The notes beneath the pieces were generated by a model, which saw only the letters and a list, made by a program, of their open reading frames with translations, had not been told where the DNA came from and searched no databases. From Delphinapterus leucas (Eukaryota > Chordata > Mammalia > Artiodactyla > Monodontidae), in NCBI RefSeq assembly GCF_002288925.2, contig NW_022098004.1, positions 14,456,581-14,520,580 of the forward strand: 64,000 bases of DNA, given 5' to 3'. The translations under genes and the position numbers were made by a program. Positions 11,346 through 24,396 of this stretch are shown here, piece by piece (position 1 is the stretch's first letter; every line of letters begins with the position of its first letter).

Positions 11346-12595
11346 AAACTATATTTTCAGTGTGATCCCAATTATACAGATTTCTGCAGGCATGGGAAAA
11401 ACGATCAATGGTGCTCTTCTCTCGGCAGCAAAATGTAAAGAGATTTGTGTTGTCTTCTTTATACATTTTGTATTTTTCAAATTTTTTATAATTAACAAGT
11501 ATTACTTTTATAGTAAGAATAAAAGCAGAACTACCAACGGCCCAGTTTTGCTCTTCAATTTACGTCTCTGCAATGGAGTCACTTTGAGGAAGAGAAATTT
11601 CTCTTCCACCTGCTAGAGAGAAACAGGAAGGGAGAGAAGGCCACACGACTGAAATCAATACAAGGCACCACCACAGGTCTGGTTATTTGTGCTTATGATA
11701 AGGCCTTAGGGGGCTCAGCTGATTGAAACCAGCAAATATACTGCCTAGATTATCCCAGAACTCACACAACTCTGTCTGTTCTCTCTTTCAAGGCCTTGGA
11801 AAATAAGCCAACAGCCGAGAAAGAAAAAAAGAGGTGTTATTATGATTCCATAATAACTACCACTTTTAAACTCATTATTGTCATAATATTGCGTTAGGGG
11901 TGTTATATGCATGAATCCAATCCTAACATTCACAAGAATTCCATTAGGTGAACATATATTTTACACTGATACTTTACACCTTATTTTACAGTGATATTCT
12001 AGGGCTCAGAGAGGTGGAATGACTCGCCCAGACGTCTGACTCCAAAATCAGTCGCTTTTACACTCCACCACAATTTACCTTTATTCCTGTACATGTTGTA
12101 AAAAGAGCTTCCTCATCTTTTTTTTCCTTCCTCATAGCCAAGATGAGCCAAGCGAAATGTTGGTTCTATCTTCCCCAGGGAGTGACAGTCCATTTAATTC
12201 CAACAATAAGCTCGCCTCCAGGAAGAAAGGACTATATAAAGGTCTGTGTGAATTACACAGTGATTATGAAGTTAATAATGTGACAAATCCAGTGGCTGAA
12301 TCTATGACTACCTGACATAGTCCAAGAATATACAGTGTAAGAGGCTCTTAGCCGCCCACGAAAGAGAAGTCAGTTTGTGCCAGTGCTACACTATAGGCGA
12401 CTTCTCTTCTGGATCTCCCCTCTCTATGAAAGGGAGTAAACATTTATCGAATAGTTTCTGAATTAATCAGTGTCCTGGGAGCTATACAGGCTATTTTTCG
12501 TGGCTGACTCAAGGCTTGGGACTTCTGGTGTGTTGCTTTATATAATCTGGCCTTTGACCTGAAGACTTCCCTTTAGTGATCTGCATATTTTTGCC
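11346..12595. other. No gene; partial MIR
   Basis: Mostly unclassified. About 11860-12070 reads as a decayed MIR on the - strand ('agggctcagagaggtggaat'). No coding exon seen. Confidence 0.4.
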
Positions 12596-12597
12596 TG

Positions 12598-12860
12598 TAC
12601 AATCAACCCTTCCTCCGTATCTGCAAGGGAATTGGTTCCAGGACCCTCGCTGATACCATGCTCAAGTCCCTTATATAAAATGGTGTAGTATATGCATATA
12701 ACCTATACACATCCTCCTGTATACTTTAAATCATCTCGAGATTACATTGTAATACAATGTAAATGCTATGTAAATAGTTGTAAATACACTGTAAATGCTA
12801 TATTAATAATTGCCTGTGCCTGGCAAATTCCAGTTTTGCTATTTGGAACTTACTGGAAAA
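12598..12860. mobile_element. Tigger/MER2-like DNA transposon fragment
   Basis: Shares long phrases with the better preserved copy in the TAT intron at 60905-61222: 'ttggttccaggaccct', 'atgctcaagtccctt', 'actttaaatcatctcgaga', 'caatgtaaatgctatgtaaa'. Family name from memory. Confidence 0.6.
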
Positions 12861-12917
12861 AAATTTCCCTGGAAAAAAACCAGGGAAGCTCTAAGTTTAA
12901 TTTAATTGAATAAAAAA

Positions 12918-13009
12918 TTCACCTCAACTGAGTCACTTTGCTATAGAGCAGAGATTGGCACAACATTGTAAATCAACTACACTTCAATTAAATACATATA
13001 TATATTTTT
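12918..13009 (+). mobile_element. L1 3'-end fragment
   Basis: Short 3' terminus: 'ctgagtcactttgctataga' followed by 'acattgtaaatcaactacac', the classic L1 3' end; close to the copy at 35360-35450. Confidence 0.65.
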
Positions 13010-13023
13010 AAATTCACCTATTG

Positions 13024-13285
13024 GGACTTCTCTGGTGGCACAGTGGTTAAGAATCCACCTGCCAATGCAGGGGACACAGGTTCGATCCCTGGTCTGGGAA
13101 GATCCCATGTGCCATGGAGCAACTAACCCCACGCGCCTAGAGCCTGTGCTCCACAACAAGAGAAGCCACCGCAATGAGAAGACCGCGCACCACAACGAAG
13201 AGTAGCCCCCGCTCACCACAACTAGAGAAAGCCCGCGCGCAGCAACAAAGACCCAACACAGCCAAAAATAAGTAAATAAAAATAA
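13024..13285 (+). mobile_element. CHR SINE, long form
   Basis: Exact duplication AAATTCACCTATTG at 13010-13023 and 13286-13299; a MIR-like stretch resumes after it. Confidence 0.92.
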
Positions 13286-13589
13286 AAATTCACCTATTGT
13301 TTTACACTCACAACAATCATGTAAAGTAGCTCAGAGTAGTTGTGTGATTTGCCCAAGTACACACAGCTAGTAAGAAGATATAATTTTTCATGACAACTTG
13401 TTTCTTTTTTTCTTGAGGGGGAAATTTCTTTTCCCGTACCCCAACTAAACGCCAATGCATATGTGTCCTCCCATAAAACGAGTTATTACATCTACGTAAT
13501 ACCTCTAGTTACTACCTCCTGCAAGAAGGGTGAAGATGTTGAATAAGACACAGAGGCCCAAAAAAATGTTTTCTCCCTAAATCCAGTGA

Positions 13590-16500
13590 AGTGAGCAGGA
13601 AGGTGGAATCCAGAAATCGCTTCCAGGTTTTCTCCTCTTTTTGCAGCAGAGATAAGAGCAAGGTTTCACATTGTGTCCATTTTGGCTGTCACTGTCCTGC
13701 GATTTCCCTATCAACCTCATCTACTTCTGGGGTCCCTTTTCTTTTTCCACTTTGCCCTAAGGTAGTTAACCTATTCAGCTGCCTTCAAGGGATCTACATT
13801 CCAGGATCGCCTCCCAGTGGTGGGAGAGAATGCTTCCTCCTTTGCTTCTTCGGGCCCCGCCCATTCCAGCAGAGTCTCCCCACCCCTTGAGTATCTCAGG
13901 GTTAAAGCTGCTAATATCAAGTCTCTCTGGGAGCGATGCTTTCTTAACCCTGTCTTGGAAGGTGGGTAATTTTTTGCCAGAGAAAGAAGGCAGTGGAATT
14001 TGCTCTGAGTAGGGATGGTTATGCAAGATGCAAGGAGGAGGAGGAAGCTGAGAGGAGAGTTGGTGAGTCAGAGGACAAAAGCTGCACAACTTGGCTAGCA
14101 GTGAGCCTTTAGATCAGTGGGGAAGCCTAAGCCATTAACAAGGTAAGGAGAGAATTTTCTCTACACCTCCAAAGCAGGGCCATTATTCCCAGGTTCTTGG
14201 GGCGGAGTATCAGATAACCTGGGGCAACTAAGCTGGGAATTTTCTGGGCGATGGCGGAGGGGAGGTGTTGGTGGGGGGTTGAATCAGAATCACCAGGATA
14301 ATCTTCCCCAAAAAGCACAAGCTGCCTGCCAGCAGCTCCCCTCTCCCCACCCAGCTCTATCCCTAAAAGAGTTAAGAAAGAGCCTAGAATGTGAGTAGGG
14401 CTATTCCGATGTCTATTTTTGTAGCTAGTCCCCCTGACGTGTTTTACTCATTCAGACGCTGGCTTTGGATCTCTGTACTTGCAGCTTCTCCTCTGCTCAG
14501 GTGTTGGGGAGTAGGGACGGGAGGTGCTGGGAGCTACAAATTTTCTCTAGCTCAGGTAAGATTTAGTGTGATAACTGAATTCTCAGACCTGGGACCCAAA
14601 AGATCCGGGTCTGATCAGGCAGGGCTATTTCTATCGTTGAGTCAATTAACTAAAGTTCACTTATTCTGAAACACAGAGGTGTGGCTCATCACTGTTCTGT
14701 ATATTTAATCGGACTGTTGTCATTACGGTGGCTAAAAGGGCTTTCAAAGTTGTGGAGCGCTGTTCAGATGTAAAATAAGAATAAATTTGAGACCAGTGAG
14801 TCAGCCAAGGTAGAAGAGACTTCTATCTTGTAAGGCTGTGGATAAGTCTGGAACTTCTAATTGGAAGTTAAATACTTTTATATGTGCAAAATAAAAAAAA
14901 AAATCTTGTCCTGCTTTCCTTACCCAGGTCAATGAGGGCACCTCAAATAGTAAAAAAAAAAACGCTACAAATGTTTGTTCATTCAGTCATTCATTCAATA
15001 GATGTTTCTTGAGCCCTTACTAGACGCCAGTCACTGTCGTTGTTACTAGAGACACAGAAATTGCAAAGACCCTTCAGTCTAGTTAGAGCTTGTTATTGTA
15101 CGGATACCCTTTGCCCAGGTGCTTATCTCACAGGTTTCCAGGTTCTGCAGCTATATGTGTGGATGCAGGTCTCCCCGATCCAGCTCTCCTCTCTCTCTGT
15201 GCAAATGTCTTCTGCCATCTCTAATTTCTGGTTTGGGGGGCATAATCTCACTGGGAAATATAAATTAGAAATTTGTCAGCGGCTGGAATCCAGGGCTCTT
15301 AAATTGATGTATGTTTGGTTTTTCCTCAGAATTCATCATTTTGTTTCTAATAGGCTACACGATATGGACTTGAGGGTCCTCTATAATTCAGCCCTCTGTA
15401 ATCAGGCTGCTGGGTGAGTCACCCATCCTGGTGCCTTATAGTCCCTGTGCCTGAAGTAGGTGCTACGTCACTACCACCCTTTCGTGATGTTTTTCAAGGC
15501 AGCAGTGGATGAGGGGGAGAGCTGAGGGGGAGAGATGAGAGACAGAAGAGAGAGGCCACTTACTATCAAGACCAGGCTAGCACATTCAGGATTAGATAAC
15601 AGGGAGGGCAGGTTCAAGCATGCAACCAAATAGCCAGAAAAGAACACTCAGGAAGGTGGACTAGGGACTCTGAGATGGAAATCACATCACAGACCGCTCA
15701 TAAATGCTTCCTGACCCCAAGGACTGCAGAGGAAGTTAATATAGCACAGCTGGGGAGAGATGATGGTTAGGATAGAGGGAAGTGCCATGAAAAGCCTTGA
15801 GTTTCCTTGTCTTCCCGGAGCCACCTCTACCACTGATTCCAGGGGCTGCAGGGATAATCTTTCCCTGAGGCACACCCTGAAGTTTCCCCTGACTCTTCTC
15901 ATCAGGCCCATCATGGGTTGCTTAGATCCAGCTTGTGTCTAGATCCCAGTGACAAGAGATGGGATTCACTTTACAAAAGCATACTTTCCTTCTGGCCAGG
16001 GAAATTGCTCATGGAAAGAAAAAGCAGAGAAAGCAGTCGGAGGGTTTCCTTGGGAATTCCTGAGAACCGTGGTCTATTAAAGCCTGAGGACAACTGGGGA
16101 TGAGTTCAAAGGCCAGGCTCCAGCTCTGGGAGAGAATGGGCATGACACCAGGTGCTATTGGCAGGCAAGGAGGGCTCAGAGCATGCTAGCCCTCTCAAAC
16201 ACTGAGCTGGCCCAAAGCCAGATAGGGGGAGGGAGGACGTACTTTTGAAAGGTCTACGTTGCTAGTCCTTAGGAAATGTTAGCTTTTTCCTGAGCCGATT
16301 ATAGGCCCTGCATATAAAATTCTATCCTTATAATTATACACAGGTCAAGTTCTTTCCTCTCTCTTTTGCTCCATTATTTCCTATCTTTGTTCCAAACTTT
16401 TCCTCATACACATAACTGCCTTTGGGAGAAGATCTCTTGCTAGTCATTTCCTCAATACTTGGGGGGCTGGGGGGTGGGTATTCTTGAGCCATTGTCAAAA

Positions 16501-16980
16501 ATGTCTTAGTTTCTAATCATTTCCTCTTGGGCTCAAGTTTAGAAGAATAGGAACATATCTCAGCTGGCCCCATTCTAACCTTCAGGGCCAAGACAAGGAT
16601 TCCCATTCATCGACATTTTCCTGGCATACAGCAAAGTGGGTTTTTTGGCACGTAGGAGAGATGATCCTCACTGGATCTTCTGGCACATGTGGAGGAAATG
16701 CATTGTTGTAATGAATGAAAGAGAGGGGTTTCTGGGCCATTGCCACTCAAGGTTTGGTTGAGGTCATTACACACTTCCTAGAAGGTTCAGGGGACTTCCA
16801 AGGGAAGTCCATGGGCTGGCAAAGCATTCTCTACCTCTTCAGGAAGCAAGCTATAAACTTCAAGAGTCACATCTGTGACTGCCCAATTCCTCCTCTAAAA
16901 TTTACTCTCTAGAATCTCTGGACTTCTAGACACACAGAATGGTTTATGACCAATATGAAGGCTGTCTGGACAACAGATCC
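13590..16980. other. Mostly unique DNA upstream of CHST4; no exon identified
   Basis: No recognisable coding exon and few recognisable repeats (a tail of old repeat near 14980-15080). Untranslated first exon(s) and promoter of CHST4 may lie here or up to 19780, but nothing in the sequence fixes them. Open frames of 60-125 codons look random. Confidence 0.4.
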
Positions 16981-16984
16981 CAAA

Positions 16985-17395
16985 GGTACACATACCCGTA
17001 CTCTTTGATTCAGCAATCCCACTTCTGGGGAGTAGGCTTACATACTTATATAATGATGTGTGAACATAAAGGTCATTATTGAAATTTTTGAAATGGCAAA
17101 AGACTGGAAACAACCCAAAAGCTCATCAGTGTGGACACTGGTTAAATAAACTGTGGTACATCTATACAATAAAATTCTACACAGTGGTAAAAAGGAAGGA
17201 GGAAACGCTTTATGTACTCCCATGGAAAGCTCTCCAAGGCATATTGTTAAGTTAACAAAGCAAGTTGCAGCACAGTGTGGATAACTTGCAACTTCTTGTG
17301 TTATCAAAAGGGGAAAAATTAAGAATACATAGACATTTGAATTTTCTTGTGTACGCATAAAGCAACTGAAAGGACACATTAAAAAATGAACCCAG
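16985..17395 (+). mobile_element. Old L1 fragment (ORF2 3' end)
   Basis: Decayed ORF2 C-terminal block ('actggaaacaacccaaaagc', 'ctgtggtacatctatacaat') characteristic of old L1 3' ends; interrupted at 17396 by a SINE and apparently continuing after it. Confidence 0.6.
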
Positions 17396-17608
17396 GGGCT
17401 TCCCTGGTTGTGCAGTGGTTGAGAGTCTGCCTGCCAATGCAGGGGACACATGTTTGTGCCCCGGCCCGGGAATATCCCACATGCCGCGGAGCGGCTGGGC
17501 CCGTGAGCCATGGCCGCTGCGCCTGCGCATCCGGAGCCTGTGCTCCGCAACAGGAGAGGCCACAACAGTGAGAGGCCCACGTACCACAAAAAAAAAAAAA
17601 AAAAAAAA
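17396..17608 (+). mobile_element. CHR SINE, short form
   Basis: Bounded by AAAAAATGAACCCAG (left) and a close copy ending in GAACCCAG after the 20-base A-tail. Confidence 0.9.
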
Positions 17609-17949
17609 GAACCCAGTTGCTATTTGGGGTCAAGTTGGGAAATGGGCAGATGGAGGACAGGTGTTGGAAGTATATATTTCACTGTATAGTGACGATAAAA
17701 CACCAGCTCGTAGATAAATACTAGCTGTCAGTAAATAGAGAAGAGATTATTGATTCAGCAGCTGGTAAAATTCTTAGGTGTTCTTTCCCCTAGAAAAATT
17801 CTATGACCCTTTTAAAAAGTATGTCATACAAATAGCTCTAGAAATTTTCTAATTTATGACTATAGGTCTCCAGAGACATAACTGTTGTCATAGGATTTCC
17901 CCTCACCTAATATTCAATATGTAAAGACCTGGAGTGTGACAGGCTAGGC

Positions 17950-19345
17950 TACAGGCTGGCAAGCACTGTCCTTATTCCCTTCCTGCATGTGGAATCTTAG
18001 GAAGCCTTCTTTTAAATTCTGAGTCTGATTTAATGTTCATGATAATGATACTCTTAAAAACAATTTGAACCATGTGACTATTAGCTATTCAAAACTTAAA
18101 AAAAAAAAATTGGTGATGAGACCTATCACCAGGAGAATAGCACATCCTAAACCCAGCTGCAATTACTGTCTAGAAACATATTTTCTCTTCTTTATTAAAG
18201 CTTGAAGGAAGAATTTCTTGAGTATAGAGTGATATGCAAATTAGCACCTTGCTACTGTTAACATTTTACACTATGTGAAATATCTATTATATTTCTCAAC
18301 AGTTATTTATGTCAGGAAGTCACCCAGAATGATCCAGAGTCATCTCAACCCATAAAGAGAGTTAAGAGCTCCCCTGGAATAATATTCTAGCATGGCACTG
18401 GGAACAGTGGTCTTTTCACACAAAGCCCTGGTGTGAAGGGAGTAAGTTCAGCGTTGCCACCAGTCCGTTTGAGCCTTAGTGTAAATTACAAAGTGAAATT
18501 CCTTTCTCTAGATATTTAACATCTAAGAACTGGAAAACCATCCTAATGTACTTATCCTACTGAACCAAGATACTTAACTGTCACCTACCAGACATTTTGT
18601 TAAATAATAAATATCTTAAATTCTTGATGAAGTGGCATTCCCTAAGGTTGGGCAGTATACAACATGCCCAACTGAGCAACCCTGAGTAAGTTGTGTCAAG
18701 TGGTCAAACATTACCCCAAGAAGCAGCACAGTGGCTAACAGGCCACAGCATCACTATTGCAGCTCTTAGGTTGGCTTGCCACAGTTTCATACAGTTGGCT
18801 GCTAATGCAACAACGATTCAACCCAAATAGATTCATAGTTTATTACATATACAGACACGAGGACAGCATTGGGTCAGCTCCTCATGTCCCTAGTCCCACG
18901 GGATGAGACCAAATCAGAGGGGATCAGATGATAGGTGCCACGGGCACTTTGCCGCTGAGGAGAAAACTCCAAACCAAAGCCAAGCAGTTTTATAGTCTGC
19001 AGCCATATCCTTCAGGGTATTGAAAGTCCTGTGCTTAACTGAGATGAAGGAGGATAGTGAGAAATGGCCTTGGCACTATCCCTCAAGATGGGGGTGGGTG
19101 GGCGGGCCTCAAGGCAGTTCCTCAGAAGTCAGCTTATCTCCCGTAGTTTCTGAAGGAATCATGGGGCATTCAACCAAAACTTGGGTCAGACTGTGGTTAA
19201 GCTTTGCCTACATGGCCTGTGTGAAGACATGTGTGTCACCAGGGTGAACCTGTTTTCCCTATATTCATGAAATATGGCTGAGTTCACACATTTTTGTAGC
19301 TCCATGGACAAGAAGGACCAGGAGGGAGGAAGTAAAGAGCCTAAA
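17950..19345. other. No gene recognised
   Basis: AT-moderate sequence without coding homology or a clear repeat family. A stretch around 18780-19000 may be an old LTR-type repeat, but I cannot name it. Confidence 0.35.
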
Positions 19346-19379
19346 AAGAAAGAGCTTAAAAAGAAATAGTGCTTATTGG

Positions 19380-19586
19380 GCTTCCCTGGTGGCGCAGTGG
19401 TTGAGAGTCCGCCTGCCAATGCAGGGGACACGGGTTCGTGCCCCGGTCCGGGAAGATCCCACATGCCGCGGAGCGGCTGGGCCCGTGAGCCATGGCCGCT
19501 GAGCCTGCGCGTCTGGAGCCTGTGCTCCACAACGGGAGAGGCCACAACAGTGAGAGGCCCGCGTACCGGAAAAAAAAAAAAGAAAG
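19380..19586 (+). mobile_element. CHR SINE, short form, just upstream of CHST4
   Basis: Perfect 19-base duplication AAAGAAATAGTGCTTATTG at 19361-19379 and 19587-19605, and a near-consensus body. It sits about 200 bp upstream of the CHST4 coding exon, hence in its last intron. Confidence 0.95.
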
Positions 19587-19803
19587 AAAGAAATAGTGCT
19601 TATTGACACACTAACTGCAAGGGACAGGAATTTGGAGAAGGATTTGTGCAATTCATTGCAAGAAGGCTCCAGCATTCTACATTGCCCCTTGGTGCGGGTC
19701 AGGAAGAAAGTAGCTTTGGCTAGAAAGGGGATGGAAGTCAGATACCCAAACATTAGCCTAACATAGCCCCTCTGCTTGTTCCTTGAAGGTCTTCTACTTC
19801 AGC

Positions 19804-20979
19804 ATGACGCTGCCCCCAAAAATGAAGCTACTACTGTTCCTGGCTTCCCAGACGGCTGTCTTTGCTCTATTCATCCTTCTATACTCCCACAACTTCAACT
19901 CCCTGCAGATGAAGGAAGAACCCCAGCCCGCGTACATGCATGTGCTCATCCTGTCTTCGTGGCGCTCTGGCTCTTCTTTCGTAGGGCAGCTTTTTGGGCA
20001 GCACCCAGATGTCTTCTACCTGATGGAGCCTGCCTGGCACGTCTGGATGACCTTCACACAAAGTACTGCCCAGAGGTTGCATATGGCAGTGCGGGATCTC
20101 ATACGGGCCGTCTTTCTGTGTGACATGAGCGTCTTTGATGCCTACATGAAACCTGGCCCCCGAAAACAGTCCAGCCTCTTCCAGTGGGAAGGCAGCCGGG
20201 CCCTGTGTTCTCCACCTGCCTGCAACATCTTCCCGCGAGATAACATCATACCCCAGGCTCACTGTAGGCTTCTGTGCAATCAAGAGCCCTTTGAGGTGGT
20301 GGAGAAGGCCTGCCGCACTTACAGCCACGTGGTGCTCAAGGAGGTACGTTTCTTCAAACTGCAGGTGCTCTACCCGCTGCTGAGAGACCCTTCCCTCAAT
20401 CTGCACATTGTGCACCTGGTCCGGGACCCCCGGGCGGTGTTCCGCTCCCGAGAACACACCGCGAAGGAACTCATGATTGACAGCCACATTGTGATGGGGC
20501 AGCATCTGCAGAAACTCAAAAAGGAGGAGCAACCCTACTACGCAATGCAAGTCATCTGCCAAAGCCAGCTGGAGATCTACAAGGCTGTGCAGTCCTTGCC
20601 CAAAGCCCTGAGGCAGCGCTACTTGCTCGTGCGCTATGAGGACTTGGTCCGGGACCCCCTGGCCCAGACTGCCCGAATGTATGAATACGCAGGGTTGAAA
20701 TTCTTGCCCCAGCTCCAGACCTGGGTGCACAACATCACTCGAGGCAAGGGCATGGGTGAGCATGCCTTCCACACAAATGCCAGGAATGCCCTCAATGTCT
20801 CTCAGGCCTGGCGCTGGTCCTTGCCTTATGAAAAGGTTTCTCGGCTTCAGAAAGTCTGCAGGAATACCATGAATTTGCTGGGCTACCACCTTGTCACATC
20901 TCAGCAAGAGCAGAAAAACCTGTCACTGAATCTTCTGTCTACCTGGAGCCCCGCTGAGCAAGTCTACCAAGAGGGTTGA
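19804..20979 (+). CDS. CHST4: Carbohydrate sulfotransferase 4 (GlcNAc-6-O-sulfotransferase 2)
   Basis: Intact 391-codon ORF for a type II Golgi membrane enzyme that transfers sulfate from PAPS to the 6-hydroxyl of N-acetylglucosamine on mucin-type glycans; in other mammals it makes L-selectin ligands in high endothelial venules. Visible features: cytoplasmic M-T-L-P-P-K-M-K, a membrane anchor at about residues 9-27, the 5'-phosphosulfate loop S-S-W-R-S-G-S-S-F (51-59), the 3'-phosphate motif [10 protein letters not shown] (207-216), and N-glycosylation sequons at N310, N331 and N372. Human CHST4 is 386 aa, so length is normal. The start is the first ATG after a pyrimidine-rich stretch ending in AG (19788 or 19802), a likely splice acceptor, so all coding sequence is in one exon. 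Weak poly(A) signals AGTAAA (21278) and CATAAA (21286) are possible 3' ends. Paralogues CHST5/CHST6 are the alternative, but the sequence and TAT nearby favour CHST4. Confidence 0.94.
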   Translation: MTLPPKMKLLLFLASQTAVFALFILLYSHNFNSLQMKEEPQPAYMHVLILSSWRSGSSFVGQLFGQHPDVFYLMEPAWHVWMTFTQSTAQRLHMAVRDLIRAVFLCDMSVFDAYMKPGPRKQSSLFQWEGSRALCSPPACNIFPRDNIIPQAHCRLLCNQEPFEVVEKACRTYSHVVLKEVRFFKLQVLYPLLRDPSLNLHIVHLVRDPRAVFRSREHTAKELMIDSHIVMGQHLQKLKKEEQPYYAMQVICQSQLEIYKAVQSLPKALRQRYLLVRYEDLVRDPLAQTARMYEYAGLKFLPQLQTWVHNITRGKGMGEHAFHTNARNALNVSQAWRWSLPYEKVSRLQKVCRNTMNLLGYHLVTSQQEQKNLSLNLLSTWSPAEQVYQEG

Positions 20980-21300
20980 GGAGGCTCTGTCTCCACCTGG
21001 CACCCGCTTCAGCCACGTTAACTGATGGCAGCTTCTGAGCCTCGACCGTGTGTGTCAGCGTACGTGTGAGCATGAGTTGTGCCCAAACATGTTCAAGTCA
21101 AGAAATCTTTGTGTCTCTGCTCATATCTAGAGAAGAGGCTTAGGAACCTTATGTGAGGGGCACGATCCAGCAACAAAACAGAAGTAATGTCTTTATTCTC
21201 TTCTTGGCCTTCTTACCTATGTATACCTCAGAGACTTTGTGGCCTGGGTCCTATGTGGCACCATGCAGTATCACTGGAGTAAATCCATAAACTCTTCTGT
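20980..21300 (+). other. CHST4: Probable CHST4 3' UTR
   Basis: Non-coding sequence directly after the CHST4 stop; the end is not fixed because only variant poly(A) signals are visible. Confidence 0.5.
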
Positions 21301-21510
21301 CCACATCTTGCCCGGCGGGAAAGGAGAGACACAGGAAAAAACAGGGAAATAGGTCTCCCACCAAACAGTCCACCAGCACATTCAACAGGGATGTGAACTC
21401 TGAGCCCTCAGAGAATGGGCAACAGGGTTGGATGCTTACCTGTGAGCTTGGCCATCACAGCTATCCATTACCACAAATATGGAACAAAATCTCTGCACAA
21501 CAGAGGAAGC

Positions 21511-21718
21511 TTTTTTTTTTTTTTTGCAGTATGCGGGCCTCTCACTGTTGTGGCCTCTCCCGTTGCGGAGCACAGGCTCCGGATGCGCAGGCTCAGCGGC
21601 CATGGCTCATGGGCCCAGCCGCTCTGCGGCATGTGGGATCTTCCCGGACTGGGGCATGAACCCGTGTCCCCTGCATCGGCAGGCGGACCCTCAACCACTG
21701 CGCCACCAGGGAAGCCCC
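21511..21718 (-). mobile_element. CHR SINE, short form
   Basis: Duplication CAGAGGAAGC at 21501-21510 and 21719-21728. Confidence 0.93.
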
Positions 21719-21954
21719 CAGAGGAAGCCTCTAAGTTCACGGGATGGCTGGGCCCAATTTGGACATCTGTTCCCCTCAGTGTTTTCCTATTTTAACCTGT
21801 GAAGCTGCCATCTGTTAACACTAAAATTCCAAAATAAGATTCTGTTTGGAGTGTACCTTTTTATGCTTTCTAATTACTTAGTAGTAAATGCTCATTCTTA
21901 TGGGATCCTAACTAAGAGCCTAAACATCTTTACAGATTTTTTTGACTGGAATAT

Positions 21955-22075
21955 TTTAATTTTTAAAAAGTTTTTATTGAAATATAGTTGATTCACAATG
22001 TTGTGTTGGTTTCAGGTGTATTGCAAAGTGATTCAGTTATACATATATATATAAATATATATATTCTCATCTTTT
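21955..22075 (-). mobile_element. L1 3'-end fragment
   Basis: Reverse complement of an L1 3' terminus ('attgaaatatagttgattca', 'caatgttgtgttggtttcag') ending in a short AT repeat at 22040-22062. Confidence 0.65.
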
Positions 22076-22079
22076 ATTA

Positions 22080-23480
22080 TTATCTATCACCCACACATAG
22101 AAAAACATGTTAAGACAGTGTTTGGTTCAGATGATGGACTAAGGTCTGAACTGATCAATACTGATCCTCTTAAGAGTTTGTAGAAAGTAGACAGCTAGCA
22201 GCTAAGCCCTTTCTTGTGTGCAGCGTAAGCTATAGTAATACCAGGTGGATCACTCTAGGTTCTGGAGTTCTTTTAATCTCATACCTCAGCCAGAGGACCT
22301 CGGTTATAATACGATTGGTGCTCTTCAGCTCTTCCTGGTCACCTCCCCTAACAAGAAAAGTTGTTTCCCCCAATCTTTGCAGGATTCCCCAGATCTAGTT
22401 TGTGTATCAGAATCACCTGTGAAAGATGTGTTTTGCCATGCCCTACCTCAGATCTGCTGGAAATGGAATCTCCCAGGAGAGGCTGGGATTCTGTATGTTT
22501 ATCAGCTGACTCTGTGTAACTCTTCCACAGCCAGCCTGATGATGGTACACCCTGCCCTGGGCAACAGCACTCTCTGCCTTCTTGTTCCAAGACAGGTGAC
22601 TTTTCAGCACACGCCAAGTATCTAAGCGCTTCCTCCTCACACAGGTGCTGTCCTCAGGTTGGAAGGAATAGGAAGGTCTCTGTATGTCTGGAACTGCGTG
22701 AACCTCTGGGTCCTGACTTTTGAAACATTTCACTTTATTCAATTCTGAGAGATACCATTATTTCATCTTTCCTTTTGTTCCCACGCCCACTTTTGACATG
22801 GTCCTCGCTTCACAAAGCTCCCTTGATGGCAGATGGGAATTCTCCCACTCCATTCCACCGAGTAGCTCTTGGGCTGCACCACCACCTGAGATGCTTGAGT
22901 AGGCACCTTTGCCAACTGGGTCTTTGATGTTAATTTATATGGGCTTTAAAGGAGTGAATTTATCCTAATACCTAAACCCAAGCCACTCTAGACCCTCCTC
23001 GAGAGCCTAGAATCTCCCAGGTAAATGCTTCTTGCCTCTCCAAACCTTCCAAAACTATGAAAATTTCCCCAACGTTGAAAATAAGGCCAGGGCAGTAGGT
23101 GAGGGTGCAAACAGAGTGAAGAGGGCCAGTGAGGGGGAGAGACAGTGATAGACTTGACCATCTCTGATTTCCCCTCTGACATTTCAGCCTCTACCTGAAT
23201 TGTCTTAAAGTTAGCAACCTCCTTAGGAACCATCTCTGTGGGATGCTGGAGTACAGAGCTGCTTGCTTTTCCATCTCCAAATGAGTCATCCGTCCCAAGA
23301 CAAGGAAAGAGACTAGCCACATGGAAATCTCAGGATCTTATTTAAGATTTACTTTAAAACAGCTTTAAATTTCCTATATTCCAAGTCCTAAGTCAGATGA
23401 GGTCCAGACAGCTAGTAGCCATCCTCTTGAAAGACAGCCTATACACTACCCTATATAGGAGCCACTGGCAGCTGTTTAGA
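22080..23480. other. No gene; old DNA-transposon traces
   Basis: About 22390-22500 ('gtgtatcagaatcacctgtg', 'aggctgggattctgtatgtt') resembles MER20-type hAT remnants. The remainder is unclassified and has no convincing exon. Confidence 0.4.
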
Positions 23481-23484
23481 TTTA

Positions 23485-23638
23485 AATAAGTTAAAATTAA
23501 AATAAAATTCAGTTCTTCAGTTGCACTAGCTATCTTTCAAGTACTCAATAGCAACGTGTGGCTAGTGGCTACTGTACCAGACAGCACAGATATAAATCAT
23601 TTCCATCACTGCAAAAGTTCTATTGGACAGTTCTGGTC
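23485..23638. mobile_element. MER5A-like hAT DNA transposon remnant
   Basis: 'ttgcactagctatctttcaa', 'acgtgtggctagtggctact' and 'gttctattggacagttctgg' match MER5A interior and terminal repeat. Confidence 0.7.
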
Positions 23639-23787
23639 TAAATTAATTTCTATTTGTTTGTAGCATCTTATCCTTAACCTCAAATTGCACCCTGCCCAAA
23701 AATGTTTAGAGAATATATAACAATACTATAATGGCACTTTTATATAACATAAAACTGTGCAGTATAAAATCATGCTACATAACCTCT

Positions 23788-23799
23788 AAAACTCTGGCC
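23788..23799 (+). repeat. Target-site duplication, left copy (BRK1 retrocopy)
   Basis: AAAACTCTGGCC, matched 11 of 12 by AAAACTCTGACC at 24690-24701. Confidence 0.75.
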
Positions 23800-24359
23800 T
23801 AGTCACGCTTCCTTAGGCAGCAGCCATGGTGGGACAAGAGGATCCAGTGCAGCGCAAGGTTCACCAGGACGGGGCGAGCTGGGAGTACATTGAGGTCATC
23901 ACCAGCAGCAGCAAGAAAATTGCAGACTTTCTCCACTCAGGACTCGCAACACTAAACGAGAAACTGACAGCTCTTGAACAAAGAATAGAGTACACTGAAT
24001 GAAGCGAGGGTGACAAGCGGTGAGACCCTCACCTATAATTGTGCCATGCTGCTGCTAGGAAGTTGCTTTTGCAGAACAAAAAGGCCTCGTGGGAAAGGCC
24101 CCAGCAGTCTTCAGTTCCTTCCTCTCTCCTTAAAGAACAACAGGGCTTATTCTTGTCTTTCTTTATTTCAAAACTGTGACCTTTGGGCTCTGCCATGTAC
24201 ACCCAGCAGTGTGATGTGGCGTGTGGGGAGGAGTCCAGGGGAACTCTCAGAAACAACACTAGGCACTTTACCTCTTCAGTAACACTTTGTACAACTACTT
24301 GTCAACACATTTGAGGCACTAAGAGCCAAAAGCCTGAGACTCTGTCCAGGTCCTCCCCA

Positions 24360-24396
<37 letters not shown>

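Noticed and set aside
13590..13890. 99-codon frame as a possible CHST4 upstream exon
   Set aside because: CHST4 coding sequence is complete in one exon, and this frame has no homology or matching splice donor that I can defend.
19879..20907. 342-codon open frame antisense to CHST4
   Set aside because: It is exactly opposite the strongly conserved CHST4 frame and shows no domain; GC-rich coding DNA often leaves the reverse frame open.
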